Shown: positions 17,821 through 26,315 of the stretch, piece after piece
Layout of the letters: the number at the start of each line of letters is the position of its first letter
Position numbering within the stretch: position 1 is the first letter of the stretch
Assembly (NCBI GenBank): GCA_002355495.1
Contig: AP017424.1
Span: forward strand, 248,001-312,000
Direction: 5' to 3'
Length of the DNA: 64,000 nt
Source: Streptomyces laurentii
GTDB lineage: Bacteria; Actinomycetota; Actinomycetes; Streptomycetales; Streptomycetaceae
Translations under genes and position numbers: made by a program
The notes under the pieces: generated by a model
The model's database searches: none
Seen by the model: only the letters and a program-made list of their open reading frames with translations
Told to the model about the DNA's origin: nothing

Positions 17821-19668
17821 TCAGCAGCGGAAGCGGAGCCGGCACACGACGGCATCGGTGTCCCCGCGGACGGCGTGCGCGACGACCGCGCCACGCTGGT
17901 TCTGCAGCAGCCGCTGCCACAGCCGCTCGGGCTCGGCCTCCGGGATGAGGACGGTGATCTGGGTGTCCGGGTACGCCTTGGCCAGGTGACGTACGTAGGC
18001 GGTGATCGGTCTGCCGAGGGAGCGGCGCTCGGAGGGCAGTCGTACGAGGGCGACGCCCGGGTTCCACAGGGCCCAGTCGCGGGCGAGGGCGTCGGCATGC
18101 GCCCGGTCCTCGGGGTCGGGGTGGCAGACGGTCACGGCGCGGACTTCGTCGCCGAGGGACACGGCGGCCGTCAGGGCCTTGCTGGTGACCAGGGTCAGGG
18201 AGGAGACGGGGACCAGGACGAGGGAGCGGGCCCGGTGCGGTGGCTCGGGGATCCGGCCGACGCCGAGACGGTCGGCGATCCGCCCGTACGCGCGGTGGAC
18301 GAGCTCGAAGAGCGCGACGAGCAGCGGCAGCGCGATCACGATCAGCCAGGCGCCGTCGTGGAACTTGGTGGCGGTGACGACGACCGCCGCGACCCCGGTG
18401 AGCAGCGCGCCCACGCCGTTGAGCAGGGCCTTGCCCCACTGCCGGGCGGCCCGCCCGTGCAGGACCATGCCGGTCTGGGCGAGCGTGAAGCCGACGAAGA
18501 CGCCGATGGCGAAGAGCGGGACGAGGGTGTTGGTGTCGCCGCCGGAGAAGACCAGCAGGCCGGCGGAGACGACGGCGAGCCAGACGACGCCGTGCCGGTG
18601 CACCTGCCGGTCGGCCTTGAGACCGAAGACGTGCGGGACGTAGTCGTCGCGGGCGAGCAGTTTCAGCAGGACGGGCAGTCCGCCGAAGGAGGTGTTGGCG
18701 GACAGCGCGAGCAGCACCATGGTGGCGAACTGGACGACGTAGAAGACCGCGTTGTGGCCGAAGGACGCGTCGGCGAGCTGGGCGAGGACGGTGACGCCTT
18801 CGACCGGCTGGAGGCCGAAGCGGGAGATCAGGACGGACAGGCCGATCAGCATGACGCCGAGGAGCGCGCCGAGGGCGACCTCCGCGCGCTGGGCGCGGCG
18901 GGCGGCGGGGGCACGGAAGGACGGGACGGCGTTGGCGATGGCCTCGACGCCGGTCAGGGCCGAGCAGCCGGAGGCGAATGCCTTCAGCAGGAGCAGGGCG
19001 CCGACGCTGGTGGCGTTGTCGGCGAGGACGGAGGCGTGCCCGGCGGAGGCCGCGGTGGAGACCGGCGCGTCGCGGAAGAGCCCGACGGTGATCATGACGA
19101 GGATCGCGCCGACGAAGACGGCGGTCGGGACGATGAAGGCGCGGGCCGAGTCGACGATGCCGCGCAGGTTGATCGCGGTGATCAGGGCGAGCACGCCCAG
19201 GCAGATCCACAGCCGGTCGCCGTACAGGCCGGGGAAGGCGGAGGTGAGCGCGGCGACGCCGGCGGTCACGGCGACGGCCACGTTGAGGACGTAGTCGAGG
19301 ACCAGGGAAGCCGCCGCGACCAGGCTGGTGCGGCGGCCCAGGTACGTCCGGGCGACCGCGTACGAGCCGCCGCCGTCCGGGAAGGCCGCGACGACCTGCC
19401 GGTACGAGGCGACGAGCACGGCCAGCAGGCCGGCGATGGCGAGGGTGACCGGCAGGGTGAAGCCGAGCCCGTGGGCGCCGGCCGCCGCGAGGACGAGGAC
19501 GATGGCCTCGGGCCCGTACGCCACGGAGGCCATGGCGTCGAGCGAGAGGGCGGCGAGCCCGGTGACGGCGGTCAGCCGGTGGCGCGCGTCGGGATCCGGG
19601 GGCTCCGCCGTCGTGGGCCCGGCGCCGTTCTCGGCGGTCGGGGCGGTCGGGGCGGGCAGCGTGGACAT
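17821..19668 (-). CDS. KimA/KUP-like APC-superfamily potassium importer
   Basis: The 615-residue protein has about twelve membrane helices and a soluble C-terminal tail of about 150 residues. It follows Bacillus subtilis KimA (YdaO) motif by motif: LSLDAMASVAYGPEAI, YRQVVAAFPDGGGSYAVA, LDYVLNVAVAVTAGVAALTS, LLLKAFASGCSALTGVEAI, SANTSFGGLP and FVGFTLAQTGMVLHG. The tail has VLVPVSSLTLVTSKAL and VTVLIPEAEPERLWQRLLQNQ-like segments, matching the KimA cytosolic domain. KimA imports K+ with protons at high affinity. ATG 19668 follows AAGGAG. Automated annotation would often say amino-acid permease; the similarity and the kdp neighbourhood favour potassium. Confidence 0.8.
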   Translation of the reverse strand: MSTLPAPTAPTAENGAGPTTAEPPDPDARHRLTAVTGLAALSLDAMASVAYGPEAIVLVLAAAGAHGLGFTLPVTLAIAGLLAVLVASYRQVVAAFPDGGGSYAVARTYLGRRTSLVAAASLVLDYVLNVAVAVTAGVAALTSAFPGLYGDRLWICLGVLALITAINLRGIVDSARAFIVPTAVFVGAILVMITVGLFRDAPVSTAASAGHASVLADNATSVGALLLLKAFASGCSALTGVEAIANAVPSFRAPAARRAQRAEVALGALLGVMLIGLSVLISRFGLQPVEGVTVLAQLADASFGHNAVFYVVQFATMVLLALSANTSFGGLPVLLKLLARDDYVPHVFGLKADRQVHRHGVVWLAVVSAGLLVFSGGDTNTLVPLFAIGVFVGFTLAQTGMVLHGRAARQWGKALLNGVGALLTGVAAVVVTATKFHDGAWLIVIALPLLVALFELVHRAYGRIADRLGVGRIPEPPHRARSLVLVPVSSLTLVTSKALTAAVSLGDEVRAVTVCHPDPEDRAHADALARDWALWNPGVALVRLPSERRSLGRPITAYVRHLAKAYPDTQITVLIPEAEPERLWQRLLQNQRGAVVAHAVRGDTDAVVCRLRFRC

Positions 19669-19844
19669 CGGGGGTCTCCTTGCTCGTCGGTCCGCTCAGG
19701 GTTTCCCCCGACTCCCCCGGATTCGGCTGTCGCTAGCGGATCCTTGGCGCCCGACGCCGGTGTCTTCACACGTTCTTGACGTGCCGACGGCACCGGGCTC
19801 CGAGCCCTCGCCGGCCGGCAGGCCAATCCACTCCTCAGTCTTGC
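19669..19844. promoter_or_regulatory. Intergenic leader of the KimA-like gene
   Basis: This region divides the KimA-like gene from padR. On the minus strand it contains two GGGGGA elements close together just upstream of the start, recalling the conserved G-runs of c-di-AMP riboswitches. The rest of that riboswitch consensus is missing. It therefore probably holds only the promoter. Confidence 0.35.
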
Positions 19845-19883
19845 TGAGTACCGGTAGTCAGCGTTACGGTGTACCGGTACTCA
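19845..19883. promoter_or_regulatory. Inverted-repeat operator for PadR, overlapping its promoter
   Basis: TGAGTACCGGTA (19845-19856) and TACCGGTACTCA (19872-19883) are a perfect 12-bp inverted repeat 15 bases apart. A TTGCTG hexamer at 19841-19846 and a TACGGT-like -10 at about 19865 flank or lie inside it. The start codon of padR is 34 bases downstream. The arrangement fits autorepression of the padR-DUF1048 operon. Confidence 0.75.
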
Positions 19884-19916
19884 ACAGCGCTTACTAGCGC
19901 GAGGAGGAGGTGCGCC

Positions 19917-20246
19917 ATGGCCAAGCTGCTGACGGAGATGCTCAAGGGCACGCTGGAGGGCGTCATCCTGGCGTCGCTGGCCGGCCGGCCCGCCTATGGC
20001 TACGAGATCACCGCACGCCTGCGGGAGCAGGGGTTCTCCGACATCGCCGAGGGAACGGTCTACGCGCTGCTCACACGACTGGAGAAGCGCGGCCTCGTCG
20101 ACGTGGAGAAGGTCCCCTCCGAGAAGGGACCGCCGCGCAAGGTGCACTCCCTCAACGGTCAGGGGCAGGAGTACCTCGAAGAGTTCTGGAGGACCTGGAG
20201 CTTCCTCGCAGAACGACTGGAAAAGCTCCGCGAAGGGGGACAATAG
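19917..20246 (+). CDS. PadR-family transcriptional regulator
   Basis: The 109-residue winged-helix protein begins MAKLLTEMLKGTLEGVILAS and carries the family motif AYGYEITARLREQGF...EGTVYALLTRLEKRGLV, followed by the wing GPPRKVHSLNGQGQEYLEEF. ATG 19917 lies seven bases after GAGGAGGAGG. PadR proteins repress small-molecule-inducible genes. The neighbouring perfect inverted repeat is its likely operator, and the next gene (DUF1048) is its usual operon partner. Confidence 0.93.
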   Translation: MAKLLTEMLKGTLEGVILASLAGRPAYGYEITARLREQGFSDIAEGTVYALLTRLEKRGLVDVEKVPSEKGPPRKVHSLNGQGQEYLEEFWRTWSFLAERLEKLREGGQ

Positions 20247-20248
20247 CC

Positions 20249-20623
20249 ATGCCCGAGGACGAGAAGAACGGCATCCTCGCGAAGGTGATCGGCCCCAAGA
20301 AGCGCTGGCGCGCGTACAAGGCCCGGACCAAGGAGCTGCCCGGTGGCTACCGCGGCGCGGTCGAGGCGATCGAGCGGTACCTGATGCACTTCGTACCGAC
20401 CAACGCCGAGAGCACCGCGTCGATGTTCGAGGACCTGGTCGACCTGTTCGAGCAGGCCGCCGCGGACGGTACGCCGATCCGCGAGATCGTCGGGGAGGAC
20501 CCCGAGGAGTTCGTCGAGGCCTTCGCCGCGAACTACTCGGAGGACGGCTACGTCCCCGCCCGTGCGCGCAAGCAGCTGATCGACGACCTCGAGCGCGCCG
20601 CCGGTGACAGCACCGCGGTCTGA
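20249..20623 (+). CDS. DUF1048 protein, PadR operon partner
   Basis: The 124-residue, helix-rich, charged protein matches DUF1048: KKRWRAYKARTKELPGGYR, FEDLVDLFEQAAADGTPIREI and VGEDPEEFVEAFAANY. It lies two bases after the padR stop. Family members are co-transcribed with PadR regulators but have no established biochemical role. It has no membrane segment. Confidence 0.82.
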   Translation: MPEDEKNGILAKVIGPKKRWRAYKARTKELPGGYRGAVEAIERYLMHFVPTNAESTASMFEDLVDLFEQAAADGTPIREIVGEDPEEFVEAFAANYSEDGYVPARARKQLIDDLERAAGDSTAV

Positions 20624-20630
20624 CGCCGGG

Positions 20631-20711
20631 ACGGGCGCGGACACGGGCGCGGACACGGGCGCAGGCACGGGCGCAGGCACAGCACGAACACGGCACGAGC
20701 ACGGCACGCAC
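20631..20711 (+). repeat. 12-bp tandem repeat upstream of the beta-lactamase-like gene
   Basis: Four copies of a 12-base unit (ACGGGCGCGGAC twice, then ACGGGCGCAGGC twice) fill 20631-20678. They are followed by degenerate 11-base copies (ACAGCACGAAC, ACGGCACGAGC) to about 20711. The block begins eight bases after the DUF1048 stop and ends before the next ribosome site. Copy number may vary between strains. Confidence 0.8.
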
Positions 20712-20774
20712 GACGCTGCGCGACAGGACGCGACGCGTCGGACCCGACGACCGGACACTCCAAGGAGATCGACG

Positions 20775-22007
20775 ATGGGCACGAGCACGAACGGCTTCAC
20801 CAAGACCGGGCTGCGCAGGTTACGCGACGTACTGGAACGGCACGTCGCGTCGGGGAAGATACCCGGGCTCGTCGCCCTGGTCGGCCGCGGCGAGGAGACT
20901 CACGTCGAGGTGATCGGGACGATGCGTCACGACGGCGGCCCGCCGATGCGCCGGGACACCATCTTCCGGATGGCCTCGACGACCAAGCCGGTCGCGGTGG
21001 CGGCGTCGATGGTCCTGATCGACGAGTGCCGGCTGCGGCTGGACGACCCGGTGGATCCGTGGCTGCCCGAACTGGCCGGCCGGCGGGTCCTGAAGCGGGC
21101 CGGCGGCCCGCTGGACGAGACCGTACCGGCGCGGCGGCCGATCACCGTACGCGACCTGCTCACCTCCACCTGCGGGCTCGGGCTCGACATGACGGACCCG
21201 GGCTCCCCGATGATGAGCGCGCTCTTCGAGCAGGGGGTGTACGAGGGCGGATGGCTGCTGCCGGCACCGGACCCGGACGAGTGGATGCGCCGTCTGAGCG
21301 GGCTCCCGCTGCTGTACCAGCCGGGCGAACGCTGGCTCTACAACGTCAGCGACGACCTGCTCGGCGTGCTCGTCGCCCGGGTCTCCGGCCAGTCCTTCGA
21401 GACGTTCCTGCGTGAGCGCGTCTTCGAGCCGCTGGGCATGAAGGACACCGGATTCCACGTCCCCGCCGACAAGATCGACCGGCTGCCGCCGCTGTACGCC
21501 CCCGACCCGGGGACCGGAGAGTTCGTCGTGGCGGACGAGGCCGAAGGCGGACACCACAGCAGCCCTCCGGCGTTCGCGTCGGGCGGTGGCGGACTGGACT
21601 CGACGGCCGACGACTACCACGCCTACTTCCGCATGCTGCTGAACCACGGCCGGCACGGCACCCGGCGCGTCCTGTCCCGGCCCGCCGTCGAGCTGATGAC
21701 CACCAACCGCCTCACGGCCGAGCAGCTGGCCGCCCGGGAGACCTGGGCACGCAACGCCGTCCACCTGTCGCACGGTCAGGGGCAGCACGGCGGCTGGGGC
21801 TTCGGGATGGCGGTACGCACCTATCGCGGCGACTTCGCGCCCGTCGGCCAGTTCGGCTGGGACGGCGGAGCGGGCACCACCACGTACGCCGACCCGGTCC
21901 ACGGACTCGTCGGCATCCTGCTCACCCAGACCGGCATGTCCACGCCGGATTCGGCCCGGGCCATCAACGACTTCTGGACCACGCTCTACCAGGCGCTGGA
22001 CGACTGA
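20775..22007 (+). CDS. Serine beta-lactamase / esterase-family hydrolase
   Basis: The 410-residue protein has the class C beta-lactamase/penicillin-binding fold. S-x-x-K is in MASTTKPVAVAASM (about residues 68-71), Y-x-N in RWLYNVSDDLLG, and the third box region is GWDGGAGTTTYADP. ATG 20775 follows AAGGAG by eight bases. There is no signal peptide, so an intracellular esterase or amide hydrolase is more likely than antibiotic hydrolysis. It may share the PadR operon, although a repeat block intervenes. Confidence 0.87.
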   Translation: MGTSTNGFTKTGLRRLRDVLERHVASGKIPGLVALVGRGEETHVEVIGTMRHDGGPPMRRDTIFRMASTTKPVAVAASMVLIDECRLRLDDPVDPWLPELAGRRVLKRAGGPLDETVPARRPITVRDLLTSTCGLGLDMTDPGSPMMSALFEQGVYEGGWLLPAPDPDEWMRRLSGLPLLYQPGERWLYNVSDDLLGVLVARVSGQSFETFLRERVFEPLGMKDTGFHVPADKIDRLPPLYAPDPGTGEFVVADEAEGGHHSSPPAFASGGGGLDSTADDYHAYFRMLLNHGRHGTRRVLSRPAVELMTTNRLTAEQLAARETWARNAVHLSHGQGQHGGWGFGMAVRTYRGDFAPVGQFGWDGGAGTTTYADPVHGLVGILLTQTGMSTPDSARAINDFWTTLYQALDD

Positions 22008-22143
22008 GACGGGCCGCAGGGACGACGGCCGTCGCGAAGAACCAGGCAGCCAGAGCGTCAAAGGTGACCCCGATCACCCCCTGCGTCAGGAGCCGATTGC
22101 TCCCCACGTCGTTCGCCAGGAAACCGTGGATCCGTCAGGCGAG

Positions 22144-22308
22144 TCACGGTAGTTCAACGCCAGCAACAAGGCGACGACCCCGCAGAGCCTTCAGCGGGAG
22201 TGCGACCTGCCCGGATCGTGTCTCGGCCCTGACCACCTGCGCCGTGATCCGCTCGTCGACATCGACGTTCGAGGCGACGGCCCCGATAGCGACTTGTCCA
22301 CTATCCAT
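22144..22308 (-). CDS. Possible 54-residue hypothetical protein
   Basis: A leftward frame from ATG 22308 begins MDSGQVAIGAVASNVDVDER and ends at TGA 22144. It has balanced codon use and an internal echo (SGQVAI / SGQVAL), and looks protein-like. No ribosome site is evident and I do not recognise a family. It could be the tail of an older, truncated gene. The rest of the 22008-22375 gap shows nothing I can name. Confidence 0.35.
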   Translation of the reverse strand: MDSGQVAIGAVASNVDVDERITAQVVRAETRSGQVALPLKALRGRRLVAGVELP

Positions 22309-22375
22309 CCCGAGAAGACAGGAGCGCAGAGATGAGCGCTCACACGCCCTGGGCGGAGAGGCGTGGAGCTTCCGC

Positions 22376-22912
22376 CTACTCCGGATAGAGAGCTGCCAAG
22401 CGGGGCAGCCTGCGAGTCATTTCCTCGTGGTCATCGAAATCGAAGTTCCAGGTGGGGTCCAGCTCCCGGTGGGGGACGGTAGGCAGGCTCGCGGGGAGCT
22501 GATCACCGGTCGCCGAGATGTGTGCGTTCCAGGCGATGCCCAGCATGTCCTCACCCTCCAGGTCGACGCCGTCGGCTGCGGAGGCTTGAACGATGGGCAG
22601 CTCTGCCAGGGCATCGGGGTCAGCGACTACGCGTTCGAAGACTTCACGGCCCTGAGCGATCAGCCAGCCGCGAAAGTAGTCGAATCCGTCGTCAGAGCAC
22701 CCACCATGGGCGATGTAAGCAGCGGCCCACAGAGGATTGGAGTAGGAGTCAACCATCAGGTCCCACAGAACCCGCTCAGCTGCGACGATCTCCTCGACCG
22801 GTCGGGAGGCCAGCAGCAAGGTCGCCTCGCGAGCGACCGCCTCGCCGTCGTTCGGGTTGGACGCCTGATGGCGGGCTGCCTCAATGAGCTGCCAGAACTG
22901 CTGCTTGTTCAT
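22376..22912 (-). CDS. DUF4240 domain protein
   Basis: The 178-residue protein begins MNKQQFWQLIEAARHQASN and contains WDLMVDSYSNPLWAAAYIAHGGCSDDGFDYFRGWLIAQGREVF, the core signature of DUF4240. ATG 22912 is preferred over GTG 22930 because family members start just before the FW-x-LI motif. Base composition around it is a little lower in GC than the neighbours, hinting at transfer. Function unknown; members are often linked with polymorphic toxin or WGR proteins. Confidence 0.8.
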   Translation of the reverse strand: MNKQQFWQLIEAARHQASNPNDGEAVAREATLLLASRPVEEIVAAERVLWDLMVDSYSNPLWAAAYIAHGGCSDDGFDYFRGWLIAQGREVFERVVADPDALAELPIVQASAADGVDLEGEDMLGIAWNAHISATGDQLPASLPTVPHRELDPTWNFDFDDHEEMTRRLPRLAALYPE

Positions 22913-23110
22913 GGAGGCAGACCCTGCCACCCGGTACTGACAATGGGCCCCTCGCAGGGTCTTGGCCCATCAGAGCAGCCGCCTCGGTCCTGTCAGCGCG
23001 TGGGATGGCCCGGTGCATATCGACTCCAGGTTCCTCCGGCTCCGGTGACCAGGCGAGCGGCTGTCCCGTCGTGGTAGCCGAGTGCCTTCGCAGGGAGGCG
23101 ACCTAAGGGT

Positions 23111-23197
23111 TCACGCCTCCTTCTCGCCGGTGCTGATGGCGTACTTCCTCGCGATCTCAGAGACCTGCCGATCCGGCTCAGGTCGGACCGTCACCAT
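23111..23197 (-). CDS. Possible 28-residue frame coupled to the upstream gene
   Basis: ATG 23197 overlaps the stop of the preceding leftward gene (ATGGTGA) and opens a 28-codon frame ending in STGEKEA. Translation coupling is the only support. It could be chance. Confidence 0.2.
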   Translation of the reverse strand: MVTVRPEPDRQVSEIARKYAISTGEKEA

Positions 23198-24192
23198 CCT
23201 CGGTCGTAGATCGCCCGCAGCCACGGCTCCCTGACGGCGGGCATCCGCGCGAGCGTGTGCCGGAACGCGGCGTGGGACGGTCCGATCGGGTACGCCGGGT
23301 GCGGTGGCAGTGGATCGTCCCGCTCCGCCCCTGCCGGCAGCCCGCCGACCGCCGGCAGCCGGGTCCGGTGCGGCGGGAAGGCGAGTTCGGACCAGAGCGC
23401 GGCATCCGTCGGTACGGGCACCGCGCCGCCGCGCGGCTGCCACACCTCACCGGTCTGTGGGTGGACCGGCACCAGCACCAGGTCGGCGGCACGCTCACCG
23501 AATCCCGGCCCCGCCAGGTCCAGCCGCTTCGCGCCTTCCCCGGCGGGCATCAGCGCGCCGAGCGTCCGGCCGAGGAGTTCGGCGACCGGCCCGGGCGCCG
23601 CCTCGACCGGCTCGCCCCCGGCGGCGACCACCACCTGGGCGAGCGCCGCACCTGCGGGGATGTCCCGGAACGCGCTCAGCCGGTGCCACAGCGCGTCGGT
23701 GGCCAGCAGTTCCGTCCAGTCCATGACCGGAAGCTCCGGTGGGGCGGGCAGCCGCACCACCGCCTCGGGGTCGAGCAGGACGACCTGCCAGCACCCGCAG
23801 TCGTCCATCCTCGTCGCGACCGGCAGGTCGCAGCCCACGCAGGCGAGGTTCGGCCCGTCCCGCCCGTCGATCCCCATGCAGTACCCTGCGGCCCGCTCAA
23901 GGATCAGCCGGGTGCCGCGCAGGTCGCCGGGCGCGAGGAGAACCGTCCCCGTCGGCCCGTACGACAGCGCGCCGAACGGCGCGAACCACCCCCGCTCCGC
24001 CGCCTCGGACGCCCCGACCTCGTCCTCCTGCCGCCACGGCGGACCGTACGGCTCGGGATCGACGGCGTAACAGCCGGCCTCCAGCAGGGGTGGGTGCAGG
24101 GTCTCCCAGTGCGCGTCGGTCCAATGGACCGGCAAGGCCACCTCCGACACCGCCGCCGTCAGCACCGCGCCACAGCCCGCACACCCGAACAC
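23191..24192 (-). CDS. Hypothetical protein with N-terminal zinc-ribbon-like cysteines
   Basis: The frame extends upstream of this start, but the protein-like part begins at FGCAGCGAVLTAAVSEVALP, a CxxC pair typical of such Streptomyces proteins. A second cysteine cluster, ACVGCDLPVATRMDDCGCWQ, lies near residue 110. GTG 24192 is taken as start, with GGAGGGG about eleven bases upstream; TTG 24198 is equally possible. The remainder is Pro/Ala/Leu-rich with no known catalytic motif. Four or more clustered cysteines suggest metal binding. Function unknown. Confidence 0.6.
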   Translation of the reverse strand: MFGCAGCGAVLTAAVSEVALPVHWTDAHWETLHPPLLEAGCYAVDPEPYGPPWRQEDEVGASEAAERGWFAPFGALSYGPTGTVLLAPGDLRGTRLILERAAGYCMGIDGRDGPNLACVGCDLPVATRMDDCGCWQVVLLDPEAVVRLPAPPELPVMDWTELLATDALWHRLSAFRDIPAGAALAQVVVAAGGEPVEAAPGPVAELLGRTLGALMPAGEGAKRLDLAGPGFGERAADLVLVPVHPQTGEVWQPRGGAVPVPTDAALWSELAFPPHRTRLPAVGGLPAGAERDDPLPPHPAYPIGPSHAAFRHTLARMPAVREPWLRAIYDRGW

Positions 24193-24403
24193 CGCCAACC
24201 CGTCCCCTCCCGCCGCCGAAACCCCTGCATCCCACCAAGCGGGCGGACCGGGAGCAACGGGTTTTCGCGCGACGACGCCCCTGAGGGGCACCGCCGTATC
24301 CCCAGGTCTGAGCCGGGCTGAAGCCCGCCGGCCAGAGATCTCCCACCGGACGATCCCAAAGGCCCAAGACATACGGCGTCAGTCGCTGCTCCACGCCGGA
24401 GGG

Positions 24404-25387
24404 TCAGATCCAGCCCCGTTCCTTGGCGAGGAGCCCCGCCTGGAAGCGGTTGGCCGCGCCGAGCCGCAGCATGATGTCGGCCACGTAGCGGCGGAACGTC
24501 CGCAGGGACACGCCCAGTTCGCGGGCCGCCGCCTCGTCCTTGTCGGCGCGGGTGAGCGCGTCCAGGACGCGGTGCTCCAGGGCGGACAGGACCGGTGTCC
24601 GCGCGGCGAGGTCGTCCTCGGCGGGAAGCTGCCGGCCGGTGTCCCAGACCTGCTCGAACCAGGCCACGGTGTTGGCCACCACCCCCGGCTGGCGGACGAC
24701 GAGCGTCGACTCGTAGTGGTCGGCGGGGTCGACGGGGACCATGGCGACGCCCCGGTCCCAGATCGCGAGCCTCCGGATGGCCTGCTCGGTGCGGCGCACC
24801 TCTCCGCCCAGCGCCTCCAGTTCGCGCAGATACGCCAGGGTCGCGGGGTCGGCGAGCGCCTGCCGCGTGACGACGGTGCGCCAGCGGATGCCGCGGCGGA
24901 GCATCCTCAGGTCCGAGGTGCGGGCCTCGTCGATGCTGTGGGGGTGCCACGGTGACGGGAGCAGCGACATGTGCTCGCGGAAGGTGAAGAAGGCCAGGTC
25001 GGTGAGGCGTTCGCGGATCGCCTCGGGCCCGTCGACCCGTTCGATGTCCTCGCTCGGGGATCGGGCCTCGCCCTGCTTGTGGTCGTCGATGAGGGTGGCG
25101 ATCACGGCCCGGGTGGCGAGCACTTCGTCGGTGGCGGACTTGAGTTCCCCCAGGCGCTGTTCCACCAGCCACTCCACGGCGACCGCCGGGTCGGAGACCA
25201 GGACGGTGTGCCGCTCGGAGAGCCGGATCAGGCTCCGCTCCTGTAACGCTTCCAGCCCCTCGTCGACGGTGTCGCGGTCCCAGCCGAGGGCGCCTCCGGC
25301 GGACTCGGCCCCGCGCTCGGGATGGCGCAGGAAGTAGCGGTAGAGCCGCAGGTGTTCGTCGGACACCCCGACCGATGTCAGGCTCAT
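24404..25387 (-). CDS. TrmB-like / LuxR-type transcriptional regulator
   Basis: The 327-residue protein has an N-terminal winged helix of TrmB type (LYRYFLRHPERGAESAGGAL...LEALQERSLIRLSE). A middle domain (WRTVVTRQALADPATLAYL, STLVVRQPGVVANTVAWFEQVW) and a C-terminal LuxR helix-turn-helix (LDALTRADKDEAAARELGVSLRTFRRYVADIM) follow. It starts at ATG 25387 and is divergent from the ABC exporter operon, which it may control. Confidence 0.85.
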   Translation of the reverse strand: MSLTSVGVSDEHLRLYRYFLRHPERGAESAGGALGWDRDTVDEGLEALQERSLIRLSERHTVLVSDPAVAVEWLVEQRLGELKSATDEVLATRAVIATLIDDHKQGEARSPSEDIERVDGPEAIRERLTDLAFFTFREHMSLLPSPWHPHSIDEARTSDLRMLRRGIRWRTVVTRQALADPATLAYLRELEALGGEVRRTEQAIRRLAIWDRGVAMVPVDPADHYESTLVVRQPGVVANTVAWFEQVWDTGRQLPAEDDLAARTPVLSALEHRVLDALTRADKDEAAARELGVSLRTFRRYVADIMLRLGAANRFQAGLLAKERGWI

Positions 25388-25502
25388 GATTCCGTTCTTC
25401 CCCCCGGGGCGCGTCCTTCTGGCTTGCCCGTTGGCAGCATGGTGTCAGCGGCCGCCCTTTCTGACCCTAGCGCAGTGATCAGCGGCACAACAGGCTGGAC
25501 GC

Positions 25503-26315
25503 ATGCCATGGATCTTCTCTTCGGCGGGCCGCACGACGGCGCCCGCATCCTCAGCTCTTTCCCCCGGCTTCCACTCCGGTGAGCCCGCCCCCGCGGTCCG
25601 GCTCGACGCCGTGAGCAAGGTGTACGGACGCGGCGCGAGTGCGGTGCACGCGCTGCGCGGCGTCGATCTCGCCATCCCCCGGGGGAGCTTCACCGCCGTG
25701 ATGGGGCCCTCCGGCTCCGGCAAGTCGACGTTTCTGCAGTGCGCCGCCGGCCTGGACCGGCCCAGCGGCGGCACCGTCTGGCTTGGCGACCAGGAACTCA
25801 CGGCCCTCGACGAGACCGCCCTGACCCGGATGCGCAGGGACCGCGTCGGCTTCGTCTTCCAGGCCTACAACCTGATGCCGTCGCTGACGGTCGAGCAGAA
25901 CATCACCCTCCCGCTGCGCCTCGCGGGGCGCCGGGCCGACTCGGACTGGCTGGCACGGATCACCGACCAGGTGGGGCTCACCGGTCGGGGCGGGCGCCGG
26001 CCCGCCGAACTCTCCGGCGGCCAGCAGCAGCGGGTGGCGCTCGCCCGCGCGCTGGTCACCCGGCCCGAGGTCGTCTTCGGCGACGAGCCGACCGGCGCGC
26101 TGGACACCATGACCGCCAAGGAGGTGCTCGCGCTGCTGCGGCGGACCGTGGACGACCTGGGCCAGACCGTGGTGATGGTCACGCACGACCCGATGGCCGC
26201 CTCGTTCGCGGACGCGGTGCTGTTCCTGGCGGACGGGCGGATCGTCGACCGGATGGCCGCGCCCACCGCGGAGCGGGTCGCCGACCGTATGAGCCGCCTG
26301 GGAGCGTGGGCGTGA
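25503..26315 (+). CDS. ABC transporter ATP-binding protein (MacB/LolD type)
   Basis: The 270-residue ATPase has Walker A MGPSGSGKST (about residue 67), Q-loop FVFQAYNLMPSLTV, signature ELSGGQQQRVALARAL, Walker B VVFGDEPTGALD and the switch His in VMVTHDPMAASF. This is the subgroup that pairs with FtsX-like permeases. ATG 25503 is used because the next in-frame start (GTG near 25612) would cut the first strands. The first 30 residues are non-conserved. Its TGA overlaps the permease start (TGATG at 26313-26317). Confidence 0.92.
   Translation: MPWIFSSAGRTTAPASSALSPGFHSGEPAPAVRLDAVSKVYGRGASAVHALRGVDLAIPRGSFTAVMGPSGSGKSTFLQCAAGLDRPSGGTVWLGDQELTALDETALTRMRRDRVGFVFQAYNLMPSLTVEQNITLPLRLAGRRADSDWLARITDQVGLTGRGGRRPAELSGGQQQRVALARALVTRPEVVFGDEPTGALDTMTAKEVLALLRRTVDDLGQTVVMVTHDPMAASFADAVLFLADGRIVDRMAAPTAERVADRMSRLGAWA

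Noticed and set aside
19669..19760. c-di-AMP (ydaO-type) riboswitch before the KimA-like gene
   Set aside because: Two GGGGGA elements recall the motif and KimA is a known riboswitch target in Bacillus, but the 3' conserved part and pairing stems are missing. A covariance-model search would decide.
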